DNA of 64,000 nt from Gammaproteobacteria bacterium (GCA_021151835.1 JAGKWO010000001.1:1-64000), one strand, 5' to 3'. Positions 29,228 through 38,899 are shown, counted from the first letter of the stretch. The notes: generated from the sequence alone by a model not told the origin. Translations and numbers: made by a program.

Positions 29228-29265
29228 AAAAAAGCCCCGCCAGTGAAAACTCGCGGGGCTTTTTG
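29228..29265 (+). terminator. Intrinsic terminator after the EF-G2 gene
   Basis: AAAAAGCCCCGC pairs with GCGGGGCTTTTT around an 11-base loop, beginning about 15 bases after the stop. Confidence 0.88.
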
Positions 29266-29387
29266 TTGATTCTATTTTTTGATGCCGTTTTTTCATCCCA
29301 CTATATTAAGCCGAGAAGCACAACTGAATTTATGTTCCGGCTCAAATGTGTGCACGGTTTTTGACAACGATAATGTGATGTTGCGAG

Positions 29388-29960
29388 CTAATCAGCGTCA
29401 GGAATTTCCTGCCCAATATAGGCGAGATGATGGCTCCATCCATCAAGGCACTGCTTGTATATCCCCGGCTGGCAGTGGGAATCACCGCGCCGCTGTAACG
29501 CAAAAACGCTTTCCCGCGCAACTCCCGCATCAGCATACGCGGTAAAATCGGTTGACGAATCGCCATAAGCAAATGCGATAACCCATCCCAAACGACTATA
29601 TTGCTGCAATATGCTTGTCTTAAATTGACTTACCTGTTCGCGTTCGCTAGCCGATTGCGCAACATGCAGCTTCCCGGCCGGAAATCCATTTTTTTGTAGC
29701 CATGCGGGAAGTCCTGCCTGAAATAGCGGAATACGCGCAGAAATATAAACGATTGAATACCCTTTTTTCGATAACGCATTAACGGCGTTCGCAGCGTCTT
29801 TCCTCACTTCAAACACAGCTGAATTTTTGGGAGTCAACGTACCGTCTATATCAAACACCACAAGCTTTTGCCGCGGTTGGTGTGGCGCAGGTATATCTGC
29901 CGGCTTCAGCTGTACACACCCCGATAGCATGCTTACAAACACTAATAACAAATGACGCAT
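29388..29960 (-). CDS. HAD-superfamily phosphatase, predicted lipoprotein
   Basis: A 190-residue protein with a lipoprotein signal (MRHLLLVFVSMLSGC, lipobox LSGC, Cys15). The HAD nucleophile motif is VVFDIDGTLTP; motif II is VYISAR and the acidic motif IV is YGDSSTDF. The layout resembles LNS2/acid-phosphatase-type HADs. Substrate unknown; the lipid anchor places it in the periplasm. No close operon partner; EF-G2 converges from the left. The start is the only one that gives the signal peptide. Confidence 0.78.
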   Translation of the reverse strand: MRHLLLVFVSMLSGCVQLKPADIPAPHQPRQKLVVFDIDGTLTPKNSAVFEVRKDAANAVNALSKKGYSIVYISARIPLFQAGLPAWLQKNGFPAGKLHVAQSASEREQVSQFKTSILQQYSRLGWVIAFAYGDSSTDFTAYADAGVARESVFALQRRGDSHCQPGIYKQCLDGWSHHLAYIGQEIPDAD

Positions 29961-30346
29961 GGAAAATTCCCTATGAAATAACTATTCATAAAATAGCAAT
30001 CCAGTTTCAATAATCATTACCCTAACCCAGAAATAAACTATTCTGCGCGGGTAATTTGTTCTCCCGCTCAGACTCTACCCAGATTCAAAATTGGCTTCAT
30101 CAATCAAATGCAGGGCTCCTCATTCCCGAATGATAAAAAACGAGCGCACACTTGAGTAGAAAATAATAACGCATTAGAAGAATTTCCTAATGAGTAGATA
30201 ACTATTTGATCATTACAGTTTTAAAAAACCATTTCTTTAAAAAAAGTGGCATCTCTTATTACGCCTGCCAATGTCATTTTTTTTAGCTTCCTATACTGGT
30301 ACATGGCTATTGTTTCCACAGGAAACAAAAATATGAGGAAGCGCTA
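29961..30346. other. Intergenic region upstream of the GGDEF/EAL gene
   Basis: A 386-base AT-rich gap between two divergent genes with no supportable coding frame. The clearest structure is TGTTTCC-ACA-GGAAACA at 30311-30327, a 7-bp hairpin 20 bases before the GGDEF/EAL start, which could mask or regulate the start region. I see no other feature. Confidence 0.4.
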
Positions 30347-32533
30347 ATGAAATGTCCCGCAATATTTCCCAATGAACCCGCACGCCTGGCAGCACTTGCC
30401 AATTACGGGCTGGACGAACAACAGACGTTGCAAAGCCTGGATCCGGTAGTCCGGATAGCGTCACGGATGTTTGATATGCCCGTTTCCGCCGTGAATATGA
30501 TTGGCAACGACCATGTATTTTTCGCAGCCAGCACTGGTGTCGGTGAAGTAGATATGGGCCGCGACGTATCTTTTTGCGCGCATGCCATTAATCAACCGGA
30601 TGTCATGGTAGTTCCCGATGCACGCACCGATGATCGCTTTCATGATAATCCGCTGGTTACCGGTGCAGCCAATCTGCGCTTTTATGCCGGCGTTCCCCTT
30701 TATTCTCCTGACGGTTTAGCGCTTGGTGCCCTGTGTATTATCGACGATAAACCCCATCATGATTTTTCTGCTGAAGACCGGGATCGCTTAAAAGAACTGG
30801 CCAAAATGGTCACTGATCGACTTGAATTGCAGCGGATCAAATTTAACAGCGAACGCGAACGCCCCGACTTTGAAAATTACGCAGCGAGCTCTTCCACACC
30901 GGTTATCTGGTTCGATGAAAAGCGGCGGATTATTGAATGGAACGAAGCAGCAATAACCACGTTTGGCTATGAACGTTACGATAAAAATATTTTGTTATTT
31001 GATAAATTAATTGCCCCCGCCGATCGCCCTGCCCTTAACCAATTAATTAACCAGGCCATTATTACCGGCTCGCTAAATAGCCTGGAAATCCCCACTGAAA
31101 TTAATGGCAAGCGCCAGGATACCAAGGAATTGCATTTTGGTTTTTCATTATTCTGCTGGAAACAGGCTGGCCAAATGAAATTTGAAGCCATCCTGAAAGA
31201 CTTAACGGAACATCAACGCGAAAAAGAATTACTGCAACAACAAGCTAACCAGGATGCACTAACCGGACTTGCAAACCGGGCACGCTTTTATCGCGCCGTA
31301 GAAGACACGGTGATTGAGCCGCTACCGGCAACTGTGTTTATTATTGATCTGGATGGTTTTAAAGACATCAACGATACCCTTGGCCACCGGGTCGGCGATG
31401 AAATCCTGCGCGAAACTGCCCGACGGCTGAGTGCGCTTGGCGATGGGAAATCAACACTCGCACGAATGGGCGGCGATGAGTTCGCATTATTAGTTCCTGA
31501 TTTAACAGACCCACAACAAGCCATTCATTTGGCCACCACCATACTGCATCAAATTGCCCAGCCATTAAATGTGCACGGGCAATTATTAAGGATTACCGCC
31601 AGCTGCGGCCTGGCTTCGGCGCCTGCCCAGGCGCAGGAAGCGATGGAGTTGGTGGGCGATGCGGACCTTGCATTATTCAAAGCCAAACGCGCCGGGCGCA
31701 GCCAATACTTTTTATTCACCGCTGATTTGCGTGCGGAAGCGGTAGCGCGCCGTCGTTATGGATTGGAGCTACACCGCGCGGTAGACGAAGGTGAATTCTT
31801 ATTGTTTTACCAGCCGCAAATTAATCTGGGCAGCGGTATTGTCACTGGCGCTGAAGCATTAATCCGCTGGAATCACCCCAAGCGCGGCCTGCTGTCACCC
31901 GCCGCATTTTTACCGGCACTGGAGGCCGGGCCATTGGCAGCGACTGTTGGCTCCTGGGTCATTAATGAAGCTTGCGCGCAAACGGCATATTGGCGGCGCA
32001 ACGGGGCTACGGATTTCCGTATTGGTATTAATTTATTCAGCGCACAATTTCGCACCGGCGATTTGGTGGCAGAAATTATTGAAGCATTGGACCGGCATGG
32101 TTTACCGCCCGAAGCACTGGAGTTGGAGGTAACGGAAAATATTGTTTTGGATAATGACGAAATTATTTTTACCATGCTGGAACGGTTGAGAACGTATGGT
32201 GTGGGTATAGCTTTCGATGATTTTGGTACCGGCTACGCGTCGCTCAGTTTATTAAAAACCTATCCACTCACACGCATTAAAATTGATCGCTCGTTCGTAC
32301 AAAATATGCTGACATCAAAACGGGATGCCGCCGTGGTGGGCGCAATCCTTGACATGGCGCGCGGCTTTAATCTGGAAACTATTGCGGAAGGTATAGAAAC
32401 CGATGATTTGCATTCAACGTTGCTGAATGACAAATGCGATGAAGGCCAGGGATATTTGTATGGCAAACCTATGCCCGCGTTGCAATTTGAAAAACTGTTA
32501 GGTATCACACGTGCACGCGCCGTGGGTTGTTAA
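30347..32533 (+). CDS. GAF-PAS-GGDEF-EAL cyclic-di-GMP signalling protein
   Basis: A 728-residue soluble protein. Order: GAF domain about 20-165, PAS about 175-290, GGDEF about 300-460 with an intact GGDEF at 375-379, EAL about 475-725 with EAL at 503-505 and DDFGTGYASL and KIDRSFV further on. Both catalytic signatures are intact, so it may make and break cyclic di-GMP in response to signals sensed by GAF or PAS. No membrane segment is seen. GAGG lies eight bases before the ATG. No haem or flavin ligand could be identified in the sensor domains. Confidence 0.93.
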   Translation: MKCPAIFPNEPARLAALANYGLDEQQTLQSLDPVVRIASRMFDMPVSAVNMIGNDHVFFAASTGVGEVDMGRDVSFCAHAINQPDVMVVPDARTDDRFHDNPLVTGAANLRFYAGVPLYSPDGLALGALCIIDDKPHHDFSAEDRDRLKELAKMVTDRLELQRIKFNSERERPDFENYAASSSTPVIWFDEKRRIIEWNEAAITTFGYERYDKNILLFDKLIAPADRPALNQLINQAIITGSLNSLEIPTEINGKRQDTKELHFGFSLFCWKQAGQMKFEAILKDLTEHQREKELLQQQANQDALTGLANRARFYRAVEDTVIEPLPATVFIIDLDGFKDINDTLGHRVGDEILRETARRLSALGDGKSTLARMGGDEFALLVPDLTDPQQAIHLATTILHQIAQPLNVHGQLLRITASCGLASAPAQAQEAMELVGDADLALFKAKRAGRSQYFLFTADLRAEAVARRRYGLELHRAVDEGEFLLFYQPQINLGSGIVTGAEALIRWNHPKRGLLSPAAFLPALEAGPLAATVGSWVINEACAQTAYWRRNGATDFRIGINLFSAQFRTGDLVAEIIEALDRHGLPPEALELEVTENIVLDNDEIIFTMLERLRTYGVGIAFDDFGTGYASLSLLKTYPLTRIKIDRSFVQNMLTSKRDAAVVGAILDMARGFNLETIAEGIETDDLHSTLLNDKCDEGQGYLYGKPMPALQFEKLLGITRARAVGC

Positions 32534-32737
32534 CAACAATTGGATCAATTAAAAAAATGCCCGGATAGCAATCCACTATCCGGCATTTTGTACAGTAGTT
32601 TCCTTTTAGGGAACTGTCTTTTTACTCCCGCAACACAACTACCCACCACCTGGATTGGCAGGCTCAGGCCGATAAGAAACCGACTTAAACACTACCCCTC
32701 GATAGAGAAAATTTATTTGTCTAAAACCCAAACCGAA

Positions 32738-32757
32738 AATATGATGATCATCATATT
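32738..32757. promoter_or_regulatory. Palindromic operator upstream of the TetR regulator
   Basis: AATATGATGATCATCATATT is a perfect 20-bp palindrome 22 bases before the tetR start. Its core ATATGAT-N4-ATCATAT recurs at 33408-33425 before the adjacent SDR gene. The shared sequence and position point to autorepression by the TetR protein. Confidence 0.75.
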
Positions 32758-32779
32758 AAAGCCAGTAACCAGAGCCATT

Positions 32780-33364
32780 ATGACCAACCTGACCAAAAAA
32801 GAAGCCACCCATCAACGTATCCTGGAAACAGCAGCACGGATTATTCGCCGCGATGGATTTGATGCCCTGGGTGTTGCCGATGTGATGAAACAGGCGGGCC
32901 TGACCCATGGCGGGTTTTATGCGCACTTTCCCAATCGCGATGCGCTTTTGGCAGAAGCATTGGATTACGCCCGGCGCACAAGCGCCAACACGATCGCCGT
33001 AGCGGTAATGCAACAACTTGAACAGGGCCTGGAACCCTTGGCAGCTTATGTTAATGCCTACCTGTCCGACGCCCATTTAGAGGCTTGCTCGACCGGGGAA
33101 GGCTGTCCTGTCGCGGCATTAGGCTCCGAGTTTTACCGGCAACAGGAAGAAATCAAATTGGAAGCCAACAAAGCAGTGCAAGTCTTTGCCGATAAGTTGA
33201 TCGCTTTAAGCAGCAAACCCTTAAGCCGCGCAGACGCCCTATTTCTAGTGAGTGCTTTAACCGGTGCCATACAACTGGCACGCAACCTGGAAGATCACAA
33301 TGAAAGGACTGAACACCTGGCCAATTCGAAACAACGAATCCTGAATATTATTAACTTGCACTAG
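32780..33364 (+). CDS. TetR/AcrR family transcriptional regulator
   Basis: A 194-residue TetR-type protein. The HTH is at about residues 10-55 (THQRILETAARIIRRDGF ... GLTHGGFYAHFPNRDALLAEAL). The C-terminal ligand domain has CSTGEGCPVAALGSE, a cysteine-containing stretch found in the YxaF/LmrA-type or NemR-like subgroup that responds to electrophiles. The ATG at 32780 matches the family start; the open frame runs 80 codons further upstream. The downstream SDR gene has the same operator, so it is the likely target. Confidence 0.9.
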   Translation: MTNLTKKEATHQRILETAARIIRRDGFDALGVADVMKQAGLTHGGFYAHFPNRDALLAEALDYARRTSANTIAVAVMQQLEQGLEPLAAYVNAYLSDAHLEACSTGEGCPVAALGSEFYRQQEEIKLEANKAVQVFADKLIALSSKPLSRADALFLVSALTGAIQLARNLEDHNERTEHLANSKQRILNIINLH

Positions 33365-33406
33365 TTCCTGAACCAAACGGCGTGGTGCCGTTTTAATTTA
33401 ACTCAA

Positions 33407-33425
33407 AATATGATGAATATCATAT
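33407..33425. promoter_or_regulatory. Second copy of the TetR-type operator, upstream of the SDR gene
   Basis: ATATGAT-GAAT-ATCATAT at 33408-33425 has the same half-sites and spacing as the palindrome before tetR. It ends 20 bases before the SDR start. It supports direct control of the enzyme by the neighbouring regulator. Confidence 0.75.
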
Positions 33426-33445
33426 AAATAGAGAAGGTGAATTCC

Positions 33446-34153
33446 ATGAAACTTGAAAACGCTGTTGTATTGATTACGGGTGCCAATCGTGGTTTGGGGT
33501 TGGCGTTTGCAAAAGAAGCATTGGCACGTGGTGCACATAAGGTGTACGCCGCAGCCCGTAATCCGGCCAGTATCACACTGGAAGGGGTTACCCCGGTCAA
33601 ACTGGATGTCAATAATCCCGAGGATGTTGCCCGCGTTGCGCGCGATTACAACGATGTCACCTTGCTGATTAATAATGCAGGCGTAGCGGAAACCGGCGGA
33701 TTTTTAAGTGAAGATGCCGAAGCCATGTTGCGTCGCCAATTGGAAACCAATCTATTTGGCCCACTCAAACTTGCACGCGCTTTTGCACCGGTATTGGCCG
33801 CGAATGGTGGTGGCGGGATTATCAATGTGCTGTCAATCGCCAGTTGGATAACCGGTCCTCTATTGGCTACCTACTCTGCTACCAAATCGGCAGCATGGTC
33901 ATTAACCAATGCCTTGCGCCAGGAATTAAGCGGGCAACAAACCCATGTGCTCGGGCTGCACGTTGGTTTTATCGATACGGATCTGACCCATGGTATGGAT
34001 GTTCCAAAGATTGCGCCCAATGTCGTAGCCGCGCGCACCTTTGATGGACTCGAACAAAATGCCCACCAGGTATTGGCTGATGAAGCAACCCAGCAGGTTC
34101 ACCAGGCGCTTTCCAGCCATCCTGATATTTATTTGCATGCGCTCAACCACTAA
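33446..34153 (+). CDS. Short-chain dehydrogenase/reductase
   Basis: A 235-residue classical SDR. The coenzyme motif is GANRGLGLAFA near residue 12, NNAG near 80, Ser near 133 (NVLSIASW), and catalytic Tyr/Lys in YSATKSA. It reduces or oxidises a small carbonyl compound with NAD(P)H in the cytoplasm. The substrate is unknown; the TetR neighbour suggests induction by a toxic aldehyde or quinone. AAGG lies eight bases before the ATG at 33446. Its 3' end overlaps the convergent gene by four bases. Confidence 0.9.
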   Translation: MKLENAVVLITGANRGLGLAFAKEALARGAHKVYAAARNPASITLEGVTPVKLDVNNPEDVARVARDYNDVTLLINNAGVAETGGFLSEDAEAMLRRQLETNLFGPLKLARAFAPVLAANGGGGIINVLSIASWITGPLLATYSATKSAAWSLTNALRQELSGQQTHVLGLHVGFIDTDLTHGMDVPKIAPNVVAARTFDGLEQNAHQVLADEATQQVHQALSSHPDIYLHALNH

Positions 34154-35079
34154 TGGGTAGTCGCTAATGGAAAAGCAATTCCTGCGGGCCACCAGAACGG
34201 TTTTACCACCGGAATTCCCTGGGGGGCCTGCGGACTTTGCAAAATAATAATGTGCCGCTTATCAAGCTGCGCACGCACAATGTGCTCACCATAATACGCC
34301 TGGAATAAACTGGAAAACGCCCCACTCGCCTGGATGCGCTTAAGGCCCACCTCAATTCGCTGTGCGAGCTGTTCGTTATCCTTATGCACAAAAAAGTACA
34401 CCGGAATGTTGTAATAAAATGCGAAACGATTTTCTACGCGCAGATCCGGATACTGGCTTTTAAAATTATCCAATTCGGACCAAACCTCAATCAATCCCCG
34501 GGAAAAATAATCAAAACGACCGGAGTCCAGCATCTTGAATAGCGTTTCATATTTGGTTGCCGGCAATACCTTAAGGCCATTGCTTTTATAAATACTGTAA
34601 TCGGACCAATTGGTATTGAATCCGCCCGACATTTTTTCACGCAATTCAGTTTCATTTTGAATACGATCAAAACGTACCTGGGAAGATTCTTTAATTAATA
34701 ACAAACGCAGCCCTAACAACCCCTGGTCCAGGGGAATGGGTACTGCACGGAATAACTCTTCGCGCTCGCGACTGGTAGGCACAAAAGTGATATGGATGCG
34801 TTTTTGTTGTAACAGGGCCATACCGCGGGCTTCGGTAATTTCCGCTCCACTTGACTGATAAGCCTGGATTTCAGCAGTGCCATAGTCACCCTCGGTTGCG
34901 TTGAGCGCCTGGCGCAGCAGTGCTTGGTAATACTGGTAACGAAACTCTTTTTGGGAATACAAAAGAACTTGCCGCTCCTCTGCGCTTGCAATCGATGCAA
35001 CCAGCAGGGCGACTGCCCCCAGGATAGCAATCAGAATTGGCCGCAGACCGGGTTTCCGGTATCTCCCCCTGTGCAACAT
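34150..35079 (-). CDS. Periplasmic solute-binding-like protein (paralogue of the gene at 57.8 kb)
   Basis: A 309-residue exported protein; signal peptide about 1-34 (ends ASIASA). The fold looks like a type II periplasmic-binding domain. The block ATKYETLFKMLDSGRFDYFSRGLIEVW is nearly repeated in the protein at 57811-58707 (GYGKLFKML...RFDYFSRGL), so the two are paralogues. No transporter permease or sensor is adjacent; such proteins can deliver a ligand to a distant partner. The ATG at 35079 has GAGG upstream and replaces a TTG at 35082. Confidence 0.75.
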   Translation of the reverse strand: MLHRGRYRKPGLRPILIAILGAVALLVASIASAEERQVLLYSQKEFRYQYYQALLRQALNATEGDYGTAEIQAYQSSGAEITEARGMALLQQKRIHITFVPTSREREELFRAVPIPLDQGLLGLRLLLIKESSQVRFDRIQNETELREKMSGGFNTNWSDYSIYKSNGLKVLPATKYETLFKMLDSGRFDYFSRGLIEVWSELDNFKSQYPDLRVENRFAFYYNIPVYFFVHKDNEQLAQRIEVGLKRIQASGAFSSLFQAYYGEHIVRAQLDKRHIIILQSPQAPQGIPVVKPFWWPAGIAFPLATTH

Positions 35080-35184
35080 CAAATACCCTCACCCGCTTTT
35101 TGTTGTAGTGCCCATGAGTATAGCTAAGCTGGCAAATGGCGCGCGCACTAATAAAAACGGCGATTGCACTCATAAAAAAGTGGG

Positions 35185-35463
35185 TTATGGATAGGCCAGT
35201 ACATCTTTAAGCTGGTTGATATTGGCCTCAACCCAGTGCGGGTTAACCGCTCCCCAGGAGAGCAACTGATAGCTACCACCAGTGTTTTGCAACTCAATCC
35301 CCAACTCATGGATAGCTTCCAGGGTATCTTGCGCCGTGCGCCGTGGCATGCCGGTCGCTGTGATAATTTTGGGCACCGTATTGATCCCGCGGGTAATCAG
35401 CCAGGTAACATAAATTCGACGATAAAAGCTGGTTTTGGTCTTGCTATGACTCATTATCTTCAT
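35185..35463 (-). CDS. Small winged-helix DNA-binding protein
   Basis: A 92-residue protein. RINTVPKIITATGMPRRTAQDTLEAI-type sequence forms a helix-turn-helix, followed by a two-strand wing (LQNTGGSYQLLSWG). This is a putative winged-helix regulator; the family is unnamed to me. AGGGG precedes the ATG at 35463, and a second ATG at 35454 is equally possible. It lies between the solute-binding gene and corA; its target is unknown. Confidence 0.65.
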   Translation of the reverse strand: MKIMSHSKTKTSFYRRIYVTWLITRGINTVPKIITATGMPRRTAQDTLEAIHELGIELQNTGGSYQLLSWGAVNPHWVEANINQLKDVLAYP

Positions 35464-35563
35464 TCACCCCTGATATATAACGCAGACGAAAACAGCGCTA
35501 CCGGCTAAGCTAAACAACATCCAGCTTTGGCCATCTATCACGCTCTATTTGCGGAGACTTTAC

Positions 35564-36529
35564 ATGTTAATCAATTGTGTTGCCTATCAGGAAGGTAAAA
35601 AACTGTGCAGCATTCCAGCAGAGGATATTAGTGAATACCTCAAAATCAGCGATTGCTTTGTATGGGTTGCACTGAAAGACTCCAACCTCGAAGAACTTAC
35701 CCAAATGCAACACGAGTTTGGTCTGCACGAGCTGGCGGTTGAAGATGCCCAGGTGGGCCACCAACGCCCGAAGATTGAAGAATATGGCGATTCGCTGTTT
35801 GCTGTGATGCACACAGTGGAAATGGTCGATGGCGAAATAAATATCGGTGAAGTCGATGTCTTCGTGGGTGAAAATTATGTGCTCTCCACACGCAACCGTA
35901 CCCATCAGGGATTTTTAGGTGTGCGCGCCCGTTGCGAACGCGAACCACACCATTTGAAACAGGGGCCGGCATTTGTGTTTTATGCATTAATGGACGCGGT
36001 GGTTGATCGCTACTTTCCCGTCGTGGTTGCGCTGGAAACCGAATTGGAAATTATTGAAGAACAAATTTTTACCAAGGGTTCGCAGCGCACCAACATTGAA
36101 CGGCTTTACGAATTGAAACGAAAAGTTACCACCCTCAAGCACGCAGTAGCGCCTTTGATGGAAGCCGTTAGCAAACTGGATGGTGGCCGCGTACCTCCAA
36201 TTGTCTCCAATACCAAAGATTATTTCCGCGATGTACACGATCACCTCTACCGCATCAATACATCCATCGACTCCATTCGCGACACCATCAGCACCGCCAT
36301 CCAGGTGAATTTATCCATGGTAAGTATCGACGAAAGTGAAGTGAATAAACGCCTTGCGGCCTGGGCCGCCATATTTGCCGTTGCGACGGCATTCGTGGGG
36401 GTCTGGGGAATGAACTTTGAACATATGCCGGAATTGAAATGGAAATACGGTTATCCGGTTTCATTACTTGTCGTTGCACTTATTTGCAGTTATTTGTATT
36501 ACCGTTTTAAAAAATCCGGCTGGTTGTAA
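35564..36529 (+). CDS. corA: CorA-family divalent metal transporter
   Basis: A 321-residue CorA. The long acidic cytoplasmic domain is followed by two C-terminal membrane helices with the selectivity motif GMN (WGMNFEHMP) between them. It carries Mg2+ (and often Co2+ or Ni2+) into the cell as a pentamer. GGAGA precedes the ATG at 35564. It is not obviously in an operon. The Co2+ route is of interest near cobalamin genes, but they are 10 kb away. Confidence 0.93.
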   Translation: MLINCVAYQEGKKLCSIPAEDISEYLKISDCFVWVALKDSNLEELTQMQHEFGLHELAVEDAQVGHQRPKIEEYGDSLFAVMHTVEMVDGEINIGEVDVFVGENYVLSTRNRTHQGFLGVRARCEREPHHLKQGPAFVFYALMDAVVDRYFPVVVALETELEIIEEQIFTKGSQRTNIERLYELKRKVTTLKHAVAPLMEAVSKLDGGRVPPIVSNTKDYFRDVHDHLYRINTSIDSIRDTISTAIQVNLSMVSIDESEVNKRLAAWAAIFAVATAFVGVWGMNFEHMPELKWKYGYPVSLLVVALICSYLYYRFKKSGWL

Positions 36530-36637
36530 TACCCGGTCAAAAATTCATTCCAACAATAATTATAAAAAATTTTCGATCTTTTGGTTAAAACCTTGTTGTT
36601 ATTCGCGCGCAATAACAACAAGGTTGATACGGATATG

Positions 36638-38386
36638 TTAAGCAAATGCGTCTTGCAAATTTTTAGTGGCTTCTACCGCAAAACATTCGATGTAATCACC
36701 TTGTTCAATAGTGCCAATCGCTTTTTTCAGCGGTACACGGCGCGGTGTAAATTGAAACAGGTCGCTGCGTTGCGCATAGTGCCGAACTTTATGGCTCACC
36801 AATACTTCCCCCGGTTCTGCCGCCGCCTCCATCCGCGCCGCCATACTCACTGCCACACCTTCAAGATCCGGAATATCGGTTACCTCGTTATGGACCACGG
36901 CGACTTCACCCAGCTCCATGCCAATGCGCAACTCAAAACCGGCAGCGCGTAACACGTTGCGGATCATACACGCGCAAGAAACACCGGCAGATGCATTCTT
37001 GAACGTTACACGCAGGGAATCCCCTTCCATATTCGGATGGCCAGCTGTGAATTTTTTCAGGATGGGTTTGATCAAACCGCGAAACAGGGAAAGTTTTTCG
37101 GAGAGTTCATCTGCCGACCATTTGGAAAAGCCTTTCAGATCCATAAATAAAATAGTAAGGTTGCGCACCTGGTCTTTCTCGTGGTCTGCAGCCAATTCCA
37201 ACAAGCGTGGCCAAAATTCTTCGCGGATCGCACCAATTTTTTCTTTCAGTTGCGCATGCAATTGCGTATTGGTACGCAACATCAACTGGGCTAGCTGGAT
37301 GCGTTCTGCCTCAGCTTGCAATTGGGTTTTCAATTCCGTGGGGTTGTGCACCCCTACCTCTTCCACTACAAATTTTACCAGCGCACCGCCGGCGACATCG
37401 CTAATGGATTTCAACCGGATAATCGTGCCCCAATGCACAGCAGCAAGGTGCTCAATAAAAATAGGCAAGGTTGCCAGTTCATGATCGACGAGGCGATAGG
37501 GGTAACGCAATTCGATAGTGATTGCTTCGGCAAAAATGCGCTCAAATTCGTGCGCTCGATAAAGCGTTTTCTCCTTACCCGATTTATCCCAATACGCATA
37601 GCTGCATTCAATATTCGCAATACTCCAGCCCGTCGTCACCACTTTCCATAATTTTGCGCCGGTAATATTGGCGCCGATTAATTTCGCTTTACTAAGATTG
37701 GCTGAATGTAAATCGCAATGGGAAAGATTGGCACCGGTGAAATCGGCTTTACTCAGATCGAGGTTACTCAAATCCACGCCGCTGAGATTTGCCGCTTTAA
37801 ACAAAGCACCGACCAGATTTGCGCCACGGATATCGGCATTGGTGAGGTTGGCGTTGTTAAATAACGTTCCAGCTAAATCCGCACCTTGTAAATTTACGCC
37901 TTCAAGATCTGAATTGGATAAATCCACCCGCGCCAATTGCTGGCCTTCCAGGTTACTTCCGGCGAGTGATACATCGCGCAGCATCAGGCCGCTAATATCA
38001 TGGCCACGAAAATCAATATCCTCCAGGCGGGCATTGCGTGTGCTCGCCGTCAGCATATTGGTCATGAATAAAATCGAACCGCTCAAGTCGGTATTGCATA
38101 AATTGGCGGCGATTAATTTGGCGTGGCTAAAATCATTTTTTTGCAAGAACGAATATTGCAAATTGGTTTGGATCAAATCCGCACCTTTAAAACTGCAATG
38201 AGTGATATGTGAATTGCGAAGCGACACTTTGGATAAATCGTACTCATCCAGGTTAACGCCGTTTAGCTCAATACCATCCAGGTTTATTTCACCTACAGCG
38301 CTGCGCTTACGCCACAGGTTCCAGGACTTAACGCCCTTATTAAGCTCTTGCAAAATACGCTCTTTATCCATGCTGGTACCACTCAT
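36638..38386 (-). CDS. Pentapeptide-repeat protein fused to a class III adenylyl/guanylyl cyclase domain
   Basis: A 582-residue protein. Residues 35-245 are about 40 pentapeptide repeats of A(D/N)LxG type (GADLAG, GANLVG), which fold as a right-handed beta-helix. A middle region follows (about 260-395), including a helical, coiled-coil-like part. The cyclase domain is about 405-565: Asp416 in FMDLKGFS and Asp456 in EGDSLRV are the two metal ligands; GMELGEV and SMAARME follow. The transition-state Asn is Ser (VSMAAR), so activity may be altered. No signal or membrane segment. The start at 38386 has a poor ribosome-binding site. Confidence 0.85.
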   Translation of the reverse strand: MSGTSMDKERILQELNKGVKSWNLWRKRSAVGEINLDGIELNGVNLDEYDLSKVSLRNSHITHCSFKGADLIQTNLQYSFLQKNDFSHAKLIAANLCNTDLSGSILFMTNMLTASTRNARLEDIDFRGHDISGLMLRDVSLAGSNLEGQQLARVDLSNSDLEGVNLQGADLAGTLFNNANLTNADIRGANLVGALFKAANLSGVDLSNLDLSKADFTGANLSHCDLHSANLSKAKLIGANITGAKLWKVVTTGWSIANIECSYAYWDKSGKEKTLYRAHEFERIFAEAITIELRYPYRLVDHELATLPIFIEHLAAVHWGTIIRLKSISDVAGGALVKFVVEEVGVHNPTELKTQLQAEAERIQLAQLMLRTNTQLHAQLKEKIGAIREEFWPRLLELAADHEKDQVRNLTILFMDLKGFSKWSADELSEKLSLFRGLIKPILKKFTAGHPNMEGDSLRVTFKNASAGVSCACMIRNVLRAAGFELRIGMELGEVAVVHNEVTDIPDLEGVAVSMAARMEAAAEPGEVLVSHKVRHYAQRSDLFQFTPRRVPLKKAIGTIEQGDYIECFAVEATKNLQDAFA

Positions 38387-38425
38387 AAAAAATACGTTGT
38401 AATAGCTCTCTCACCTGCTTTGCAG

Positions 38426-38899
38426 ATGACTTTAACTGCCGGGAGTATTGACCTGGATTGTCGATCAGATTGTTATTATTGGCTGCCGGTGCTGGCATTT
38501 TTTGAGGCCGATAATATACCGTTACCGCCGGGGGATTTTCGAGTCATTATTAGCATTTTCTGCGGCATTGAACGACATTTAAGGGCTTATTACAATTCTT
38601 CACAAACGCCCTTTGGTGACCACACCTATTACTCCATCGCTCTCCAAAGAACCGGGAAATCACTATTCCATACCGGTGATTATTGTTTAATGAAACAAGC
38701 TCACTGCCGGACGGAGGCTGATATCGGTGTCGATCACGATAAAATATTTATCCGGTGCCGGGCAATCTTACAACACATGCCTGGAAAGGCTTTCTATATG
38801 CTCATGGTATGGGATTGGCTGGTATCCGGTTTGCGCGAAAAAAGCTACTTGCTATTGGCAATAGCACGACCGGAATTACCTACTAGTTCTATGCCATGA
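38426..38899 (+). CDS. Hypothetical protein, uncertain
   Basis: A possible 157-residue protein rich in aromatic residues and cysteines, ending in AIARPELPTSSMP. I recognise no domain. It fills an otherwise empty gap between the divergent cyclase gene and ettA. The start has no good ribosome-binding site, which lowers confidence; it could be a chance frame or a decayed gene. The remaining 168 bases before ettA show only the presumed ettA promoter. Confidence 0.35.
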   Translation: MTLTAGSIDLDCRSDCYYWLPVLAFFEADNIPLPPGDFRVIISIFCGIERHLRAYYNSSQTPFGDHTYYSIALQRTGKSLFHTGDYCLMKQAHCRTEADIGVDHDKIFIRCRAILQHMPGKAFYMLMVWDWLVSGLREKSYLLLAIARPELPTSSMP

